The notes below the pieces were generated by a model. That model was not told the origin of the DNA, ran no database searches, and saw only the letters and a list, made by a program, of their open reading frames with translations. From assembly GCA_029932795.1 (NCBI GenBank), contig JAOZPL010000105.1, positions 1 through 6,863 on the forward strand: a stretch of DNA of 6,863 bases, read 5' to 3'. A program made the translations under genes and the position numbers. Shown in pieces: positions 1-4,160 of the stretch. Every line of letters begins with the position of its first letter. The first letter of the stretch is position 1. The DNA comes from Candidatus Zixiibacteriota bacterium. Lineage in GTDB: Bacteria; Zixibacteria; MSB-5A5; GN15; FEB-12.

Positions 1-70
1 ACTTAAGGCCATTCTTAACCATTATTCTATCCAGAAAGGCAATAATCTCTCCAAGATTAACGTTTCGCAT
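1..70 (-). CDS. 5' end of an unidentified gene, truncated by the window edge
   Basis: Reading leftward, an ATG at 70-68 opens 23 codons that stay open to the window edge. The translation begins MRNVNLGEIIAFLDRIM and continues VKNGLK. The start is supported by an AGGAGA Shine-Dalgarno (complement of 75-80) four bases upstream and by a TATAAT box a further 16 bases upstream. The fragment has no signal peptide and no membrane segment; it looks like the first amphipathic helix of a cytoplasmic protein. The pattern 'short lead, L-x-E-I-I-x-F-L-D' resembles the first helix of Nif3-like dinuclear-metal proteins, but 23 residues are too few to assign a family, so I give no function. It has the same orientation as the CsgG/OmpA gene but probably its own promoter. 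Confidence 0.6.
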   Translation of the reverse strand, partial: MRNVNLGEIIAFLDRIMVKNGLK

Positions 71-74
71 ATTG

Positions 75-80
75 TCTCCT
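75..80 (-). promoter_or_regulatory. Ribosome binding site of the truncated left-edge gene
   Basis: The complement reads AGGAGA, four bases before the ATG at 70-68. It is the main reason to believe that this truncated reading frame is a real gene start. Confidence 0.6.
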
Positions 81-96
81 ATTCAATTGTTGTTAC

Positions 97-102
97 ATTA
101 TA
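97..102 (-). promoter_or_regulatory. Putative -10 box (TATAAT) for the left-edge gene
   Basis: The complement of 97-102 is a perfect TATAAT. It would place the transcript start near position 90 and give a leader of about 20 bases carrying the AGGAGA site. I see no convincing -35 hexamer at 16-18 bp spacing and no extended -10 TG, so this rests on one perfect box plus good placement. Confidence 0.4.
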
Positions 103-130
103 GCTTGCCCATCACTAACACCCATAGAAC

Positions 131-165
131 TGTCAGGTCACACGCCTGCGGCGCAAGACCTGACA
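131..165. repeat. Nested hairpin with 9-bp perfect outer stem
   Basis: TGTCAGGTC at 131-139 is the exact reverse complement of GACCTGACA at 157-165. Inside it, CGCC at 143-146 pairs with GGCG at 150-153 around a TGC loop, separated from the outer stem by a symmetric 3/3 internal loop. The compact two-level palindrome between genes looks like a REP-type dispersed element or a structured 3' end. No T-run follows on either side, so it is not a classical intrinsic terminator. Confidence 0.6.
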
Positions 166-166
166 T

Positions 167-181
167 AACGCAACAAGCGTT
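167..181. repeat. Small 5-bp hairpin next to the nested hairpin
   Basis: AACGC at 167-171 pairs with GCGTT at 177-181 around an AACAA loop. Alone it could be chance, but it sits one base from the nested hairpin and 10 bases from the next strong hairpin, forming a run of three. Confidence 0.35.
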
Positions 182-191
182 GGGCTATCCG

Positions 192-220
192 GGGTGCGGG
201 CGGGATGGCCGCCCGAACCC
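192..220. repeat. GC-rich hairpin just downstream of the CsgG/OmpA gene
   Basis: GGGTGCGGGCGG (192-203) pairs with CCGCCCGAACCC (209-220) over 12 positions with a single mismatch and a 5-base loop. It begins 26 bases beyond the stop codon of the minus-strand CsgG/OmpA gene. It could act as a 3'-end stabiliser or Rho-assisted termination structure for that transcript. The expected U-tract is missing (on the minus strand the stem is followed by CCGGATAGCCC), so I do not call it an intrinsic terminator. Confidence 0.55.
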
Positions 221-245
221 GCTCAGCCCGGTACTCTCCGTCCCA

Positions 246-2030
246 TCACAGCTTGATAAGCTCGACCCGGCGGTTGTTGGCTTTGCCCTCGGGGGAATCG
301 TTAGTGTCAATCGGCTTCGACTCACCCCAGCCTTTGGCTTCAAGTCGATCAGCGCTGATGCCGTACTTGGAAATCAGGTAGTCCCGCACTGATTCAGCCC
401 GGTTTTGAGAAAGTGTCATATTGTGTTCATCAGAACCGTCGCTGTCAGTATGTCCCTCAATTGACAGGCGCAGGTCAGAGTCATCTTCAAAAAGCCGCCC
501 AATCTCTTTGAGCGTCTTGTATGATTCCGCCTTGATAGTGTATGAATCCGGATCGAAAAGAATACCGTGTGTGACGATTTTCCCTTCCTCATCAAGCTGG
601 TCTCTCAGGCTCTTGCCCCCCTCGGCGAAGCGGAAACCACGGAACAGCGTCGGGTTGTTGGGGTCCTCGTATGGACGATGACGCAGACGAAAGCCGACCG
701 GGTTGAAATCCTCCACTTTCGGCACATTGGCAACCCGCTCCCTGTCCACGTAGCACTTGATCGAACGTTTGGTCGCCATGATCCGCATGATATGGACGCC
801 TTTTGTAAGCTTGCTGGGCAGACTCTTGTCCGCAAGAGTGTTGCTCTTGATTGCAAGCCAGGTGCCGTCATTACCGTATACACCAAACTCTCCGATGTTT
901 TCTCCCTTAGAATCTACCCAGTAGATATAGAAGTAGTTCCCACTAAAGTCGGGTCCGTTATTATAGAACTCCAACTCCACTGTGTACTGGGGCGGCAACG
1001 GCTGGTCCGGCATTTTGGGACGAATAGAGCCATCATTCGTACACATGATCCAGAACTCTTTGCCAAGCCGAACGACTTCATAAACGCCCCGATCTAGATT
1101 CCATCGATACGGAAATTCCCCTTCCTCTTCCCCTTTCATATCGTCGTAGAAGATCACCCGGTCACCGGGGATGAAATCGTACTTGGTGTAGAGTGTCATA
1201 TCCTCCGCCACACCAGCAGCGACAGTGGTGGTTGCCGGTGTACCCGCGGTGGCCGGAGCAGCCGTTGGAGTCCCCGGGGCAGCCTGTTGAGCGCCATACT
1301 GCTGAGTGTATTGTCCCTGACCTTTGTAACGATAGTATTCTTTGGGAACTTCCCTGGAGATCATATCGACGGTCTTAGCCAGCGCCGCGCGGATAGCCTT
1401 TTCCATCGGCTCGTTGGAATAAACACCAAGGCCTCCCGCGAGAGCCACATCCTCGGTCCAGCCTCCACCGGCCATACTGGTTTTCCAGCTTTTGGTCTCG
1501 GCCTTGATCGCCTTGGCTTTCAACACGCGTCTGGTGCGGATATCAATCAGCTTGATATCCATGATTATCTTGGCCTTCTTGGTCTGGACACCGACTTTCC
1601 CGAATGCTTTTTTCGTCAGTCCGCCCAGGCCGCCACCGCCGCCGCCGGCATCCGGCTCGAAGGCTGTGACGGCACCGGTCACCAGGATGTCCGCGCCTTC
1701 CATCAAGCCTTTTTCAGGGCCCCGTCCTTCTTCGACATATCCGGACTGGCCGAGATCAATCTCCTCGGCCAGCTCCCCGACTTCTTCCTGGCTGGCCAGA
1801 ACAATGAACTTTTCGGTGTTCACCAGAACAGTTGACAGCATCTCCCCAATGGCCGCCGCCATGTCGTAGGTACACTCATCCGCTTTCGGCTTGATCTTGC
1901 CGATAGCAATACGAGCCTTGTTCCCCTGATAGGTTAGAGTCTCTTCAACGTCAGCAACAGCCAGACCGAATAACAGAACCACCCCTAACATCACACATAA
2001 GACACTTCGAACGACTACTAATCTGCGCAT
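246..2030 (-). CDS. Secreted composite protein: CsgG-like domain + lectin-like beta domain + OmpA peptidoglycan-binding domain
   Basis: This 594-residue protein is probably an outer-membrane or periplasmic component tethered to the cell wall. Residues 1-26 are a Sec signal peptide, with likely cleavage AVA|D. Residues ~33-230 resemble CsgG/HfaB: 'EGADILVTGAV' (111-121) and 'VYSNEP' (203-208) match the positions of 'AANIMVEGSI' and 'YTSNEP' in E. coli CsgG, the curli secretion channel. Residues 237-275 are a Gln/Ala/Pro/Thr linker. Residues ~286-470 look like a concanavalin A/LamG-type beta sandwich, possibly carbohydrate-binding. Residues ~485-594 are a full OmpA C-terminal domain with GHTDSDGSDEHN, then LSQNRAESV and NRRVEL; D529 and R544 are the expected diaminopimelate contacts. 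The domain calls are strong for OmpA, good for CsgG and tentative for the middle domain. Unlike CsgG it has no lipobox cysteine. Start: ATG with a perfect AGGAGGT five bases upstream. It is probably cotranscribed with the upstream DUF4412-like gene. Confidence 0.88.
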   Translation of the reverse strand: MRRLVVVRSVLCVMLGVVLLFGLAVADVEETLTYQGNKARIAIGKIKPKADECTYDMAAAIGEMLSTVLVNTEKFIVLASQEEVGELAEEIDLGQSGYVEEGRGPEKGLMEGADILVTGAVTAFEPDAGGGGGGLGGLTKKAFGKVGVQTKKAKIIMDIKLIDIRTRRVLKAKAIKAETKSWKTSMAGGGWTEDVALAGGLGVYSNEPMEKAIRAALAKTVDMISREVPKEYYRYKGQGQYTQQYGAQQAAPGTPTAAPATAGTPATTTVAAGVAEDMTLYTKYDFIPGDRVIFYDDMKGEEEGEFPYRWNLDRGVYEVVRLGKEFWIMCTNDGSIRPKMPDQPLPPQYTVELEFYNNGPDFSGNYFYIYWVDSKGENIGEFGVYGNDGTWLAIKSNTLADKSLPSKLTKGVHIMRIMATKRSIKCYVDRERVANVPKVEDFNPVGFRLRHRPYEDPNNPTLFRGFRFAEGGKSLRDQLDEEGKIVTHGILFDPDSYTIKAESYKTLKEIGRLFEDDSDLRLSIEGHTDSDGSDEHNMTLSQNRAESVRDYLISKYGISADRLEAKGWGESKPIDTNDSPEGKANNRRVELIKL

Positions 2031-2035
2031 AAGCC

Positions 2036-2042
2036 ACCTCCT
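2036..2042 (-). promoter_or_regulatory. Strong ribosome binding site of the CsgG/OmpA gene
   Basis: The complement reads AGGAGGT, a perfect anti-16S match, five bases before the ATG at 2030-2028. It fixes the start and indicates efficient independent translation within the two-gene unit. The rest of the 110-bp gap (2031-2140) shows only weak GGCC-type stems and no stem followed by a T-run. Confidence 0.75.
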
Positions 2043-2140
2043 GTCACAAGATTTTTGCCCGCGAGTTACCTACCGCACGCAACGGGCCACCCGGCCACAC
2101 CACATCTTTGCAATATTCCCGGTACCCTGGCCGCTTACGC

Positions 2141-2917
2141 TTACTGCCCCATCTGCATCATCTGGACTTTCTTGTAGTCCTTGGGAATATCGAAGATGCC
2201 CGCCGGAGCGGATTTGTCGGCGTGCTCCAGAAGGGTTGTCGTCGTTTTCACTGTGGTCCCCATCACCTGAGCTTCATCAACACTCAAGACTGTCAGACCC
2301 TTGACCTTTTTCATCTCCTCCAGCGCCTCCTGGAAACCGGGCATCTTTGCCATGAGAGCATTAGTGAGAGCATAAAACATGTTGTAGTCAATCTGGATGT
2401 CTTCGCTGGCCCAGAGCTCGGATTTCGTGGAGCCCATCGGCATCTTGACCTCGATGATATACTTCTTCGTGCTCCAGTCCTTTATCTTTTTCTTCTCGTC
2501 CGTCGGCGTCACCGTCACCTTCATCGACATCATCCCGGCCGCCATTCCCTGCATCATCTCGGCAGCCTGGGCCGCTTCCTCGTCATCCTCCAAACCGGCC
2601 ATCTTCTTGATGTCACCCAATGCCTCTATGGGCATCTCCGAGTAGGTTTTCTTCTCGTGGTCTATAAAGTACATGATGCCTTTATCGGCTCGGAGTATGG
2701 ACGATTTGTTGTCAGACCCACTCATGCAAGCCTTGTCCTTGGCCATCCATATCGACGAGGTGTCATCCTTGGCCGCCTGTTTCTGACCCATGACCTCGAA
2801 AGCGTCAGTGTGGGTCACCTGTTTGATGAATGTGTCTGCCCTGGTCGTTCCCGGCATCATCAGCAGCGCCAGGAATGCCAGCCCGCAAAGACCGGTTAAA
2901 GTTACTCTAATCCTCAT
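2141..2917 (-). CDS. Secreted methionine-rich DUF4412-like protein
   Basis: This 258-residue exported protein has unknown biochemical function. Residues 1-27 form a Sec signal peptide (MRIRVTL, then a Leu/Ala/Met-rich core, likely cleavage TRA|D); no lipobox is present. The mature part has the look of DUF4412-type periplasmic proteins: 'ILRADKGIMYFIDHEKKTYSEMP' spans 74-96, 'KKYIIEVKMP' lies at 151-160, 'ELWASEDIQID' at 167-177, and it closes with 'IFDIPKDYKKVQ'. These suggest a beta-rich, lipoprotein-carrier-like fold, which is an inference. A Glu/Ala/Met stretch at 112-132 has seven methionines. I chose the ATG at 2917 because it has AAGGAGG six bases upstream and begins the signal peptide. 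A longer in-frame reading to 3274 would run across the divergent promoter region into the next gene. It heads the probable two-gene unit with the CsgG/OmpA gene 110 bp downstream. Confidence 0.82.
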   Translation of the reverse strand: MRIRVTLTGLCGLAFLALLMMPGTTRADTFIKQVTHTDAFEVMGQKQAAKDDTSSIWMAKDKACMSGSDNKSSILRADKGIMYFIDHEKKTYSEMPIEALGDIKKMAGLEDDEEAAQAAEMMQGMAAGMMSMKVTVTPTDEKKKIKDWSTKKYIIEVKMPMGSTKSELWASEDIQIDYNMFYALTNALMAKMPGFQEALEEMKKVKGLTVLSVDEAQVMGTTVKTTTTLLEHADKSAPAGIFDIPKDYKKVQMMQMGQ

Positions 2918-2923
2918 CTTGTT

Positions 2924-2930
2924 CCTCCTT
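2924..2930 (-). promoter_or_regulatory. Ribosome binding site deciding the DUF4412-like start
   Basis: The complement reads AAGGAGG, six bases before the ATG at 2917-2915. It settles the start inside a longer open frame that extends upstream to 3274. Confidence 0.75.
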
Positions 2931-2963
2931 CCATCTGATTCTCGGGTCAACTCCACATCGCAA

Positions 2964-2996
2964 CACCGACAATCTCTCATTTGCTCCCACCGACAA
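2964..2996. repeat. 9-bp direct repeat in the DUF4412-like gene leader
   Basis: CACCGACAA occurs at 2964-2972 and again at 2988-2996 (TTGTCGGTG on the minus strand), 24 bp start to start. The repeats lie 47-79 bases upstream of the ATG of the minus-strand gene. They could be a paired regulator site or could be chance. Confidence 0.35.
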
Positions 2997-3032
2997 GCGC
3001 CGATATGCAATGCCGGGGCTCCCTTCACAGAG

Positions 3033-3038
3033 ATCATA
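3033..3038 (-). promoter_or_regulatory. Weak putative -10 box for the minus-strand unit
   Basis: The complement reads TATGAT (five of six bases of TATAAT), followed upstream by an A/T-rich tract (3051-3070). The hexamer 17 bp upstream (TTTTCT) is a poor -35. If used, it would give a leader of about 110 bases containing the CACCGACAA repeats. Confidence 0.25.
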
Positions 3039-3090
3039 ATGCATTCAGGTACAAAAGAAAATAAAACTATATCGAAAAACAATGGCAGAT

Positions 3091-3140
3091 GTCGGAAATA
3101 TTTTGCTTGAATACAGGAAGGCTCTCCGTATACTTCCGAC
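3091..3140. repeat. Inverted repeat bracketing the plus-strand promoter
   Basis: GTCGGAAATA (3091-3100) and TACTTCCGAC (3131-3140) are reverse complements in nine of ten positions, including an uninterrupted GTCGGAA/TTCCGAC. The right arm overlaps the predicted -10 box and the left arm lies just upstream of the -35. This placement suits an operator pair bound by a dimeric regulator; the arms are 40 bp apart start to start. Confidence 0.45.
3107..3134 (+). promoter_or_regulatory. Putative sigma70-type promoter for the flippase-like/YfhO operon
   Basis: TTGAAT (3107-3112), a 16-bp spacer and TATACT (3129-3134) match four and five of six consensus bases. Transcription would start near 3141 and give a leader of about 30 bases to the TTG start at 3171. 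Its location inside the inverted repeat adds some weight. Confidence 0.42.
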
Positions 3141-3170
3141 TGATCTCTATAGATAGGATGCACCTCACAC

Positions 3171-4157
3171 TTGGAAAAAGTGCCGGAGACAAGAACAGAG
3201 AGTCGTAAACGGAAACCCCTCTGGAAATCGGTCCTCGCAACGGCTGTTAAGCTCCTGCTGGCCGCCGTAGTCATCTATTTTGCCGGACGGCAGTTGGTGA
3301 ACAACTGGGCCGAGGTATCTCAATACCACTGGACTATCAACCCTGTATTGCTGATCCTGTCCATTGTTTTTCACCTGATCACCTTTGCCCTGTTTGCCAA
3401 AACGTGGTGCGTGCTCATTAAAGCGTTTAACTTCCGCGTTCCCCTGAAGTACGGCTTCAAAGTCGCCTATATCGCCGACCTGGGACGATATATTCCCGGC
3501 AAGATCTGGCCCGTATTTGGAATGCTCTACGTGTTGAAACAGATGAACATAAACAAGGAAGTCGCCTTTGCTTCATGGGGGATGATCACAATTCTTAGTC
3601 TGCCCCCGGCCTTTCTGGCGGGATTCATCACTGTTTCGTTTTATCCTGAGATGCTTTCTGGAACATCAAGTGTTGGTCTCGGTATCGGTCCGTTGGTGGC
3701 TGTAGCCGGGACCCTGGCTGCGTCGCTCGTGTTGGTCTTCGCTCCCAACAGGACAATGGCCTTGTATAACTGGATTGTAAAGATGTTAAGGAGGCCTCCG
3801 GTTCAATTCAAGCTGGACAAAAAGATTGCCCTCCAGGTCTACCTGCTGTACTTTGTCTGCTGGATATGCTACGGCATTGCCTTTTACACGTTCATGCATG
3901 CCATAATGGATAAACCGGAGATTCCGGTTATTGCCGGGGTCGGTTCCTTTGTCATGGCATATCTTATTGGATACCTGGCCTTCTTTTCGCCGGGCGGTCT
4001 GGGAGCGCGTGAACTGGTGCTGACTACCGTGCTTTCCCCTTTCCTGGGACCGGTCGCCGCCGGATTGGCTGTCACTGCCAGAGTATGGAATCTTATCACC
4101 GAGTTTATCGCCGCCATCATCGCTCTGGCAATAAAACTGGAAACGAAAAAGGAGTAG
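3171..4157 (+). CDS. Flippase-like integral membrane protein (LPG-synthase TM / UPF0104 family)
   Basis: This 328-residue inner-membrane protein belongs to the family of the transmembrane part of lysylphosphatidylglycerol synthase MprF and archaeal AglD. Some members are linked to lipid or lipid-carrier translocation; the substrate here is unknown. A basic N-tail (RKRK, 12-15) precedes about eight hydrophobic segments near 21-42, 57-83, 110-123, 133-157, 168-191, 219-243, 251-272 and 284-322. Family hallmarks are GRYIPGKIWP (105-114), SPGGLGARE (273-281, with R280/E281) and ARVWNLITE (303-311). The length is normal for a stand-alone member, and no soluble aminoacyltransferase domain is attached, so it is not a complete MprF. 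It starts at TTG 3171 with only a weak AGGA 12 bases upstream. A stop at 3150-3152 excludes a longer start, and the first in-frame ATG lies deep in the membrane region. It sits three bases from the YfhO-type gene, so the two are very likely cotranscribed. Confidence 0.85.
   Translation: MEKVPETRTESRKRKPLWKSVLATAVKLLLAAVVIYFAGRQLVNNWAEVSQYHWTINPVLLILSIVFHLITFALFAKTWCVLIKAFNFRVPLKYGFKVAYIADLGRYIPGKIWPVFGMLYVLKQMNINKEVAFASWGMITILSLPPAFLAGFITVSFYPEMLSGTSSVGLGIGPLVAVAGTLAASLVLVFAPNRTMALYNWIVKMLRRPPVQFKLDKKIALQVYLLYFVCWICYGIAFYTFMHAIMDKPEIPVIAGVGSFVMAYLIGYLAFFSPGGLGARELVLTTVLSPFLGPVAAGLAVTARVWNLITEFIAAIIALAIKLETKKE
4149..4154 (+). promoter_or_regulatory. Ribosome binding site of the YfhO-type gene, inside the preceding gene
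   Basis: AAGGAG forms the last two codons of the flippase-like gene, and its TAG stop (4155-4157) lies within the 6-base spacer before TTG 4161. This arrangement favours translational coupling and fixes the TTG as the start. Confidence 0.7.
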
Positions 4158-4160
4158 CTT

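Noticed and set aside
192..220. Intrinsic terminator for the CsgG/OmpA gene
   Set aside because: The stem is strong and well placed, but neither side is followed by a U-tract. It is kept as a hairpin, not called a terminator.
567..1097. 176-codon plus-strand open frame opposite the lectin-like and OmpA regions
   Set aside because: Shadow of the minus-strand gene, with no Shine-Dalgarno and no motif.
1287..1835. 182-codon plus-strand open frame opposite the CsgG domain
   Set aside because: It lies wholly antisense to the CsgG/OmpA gene, with no ribosome binding site and no recognisable protein features.
2108..2899. 263-codon plus-strand open frame opposite the DUF4412-like gene
   Set aside because: It is antisense to a well-supported gene. 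Its translation is His/Leu/Arg-rich with no domain pattern, as expected of a codon-bias shadow.
2918..3274. N-terminal extension of the DUF4412-like frame to an ATG at 3274 (377 residues)
   Set aside because: It would cover the divergent promoter region and overlap the flippase-like gene. The internal ATG at 2917 has a strong ribosome binding site and opens directly on a signal peptide.
3171..4157. Full MprF lysylphosphatidylglycerol synthase
   Set aside because: Only the transmembrane flippase-like part is present. The soluble aminoacyl-tRNA-dependent transferase domain is absent, so that activity cannot be claimed.
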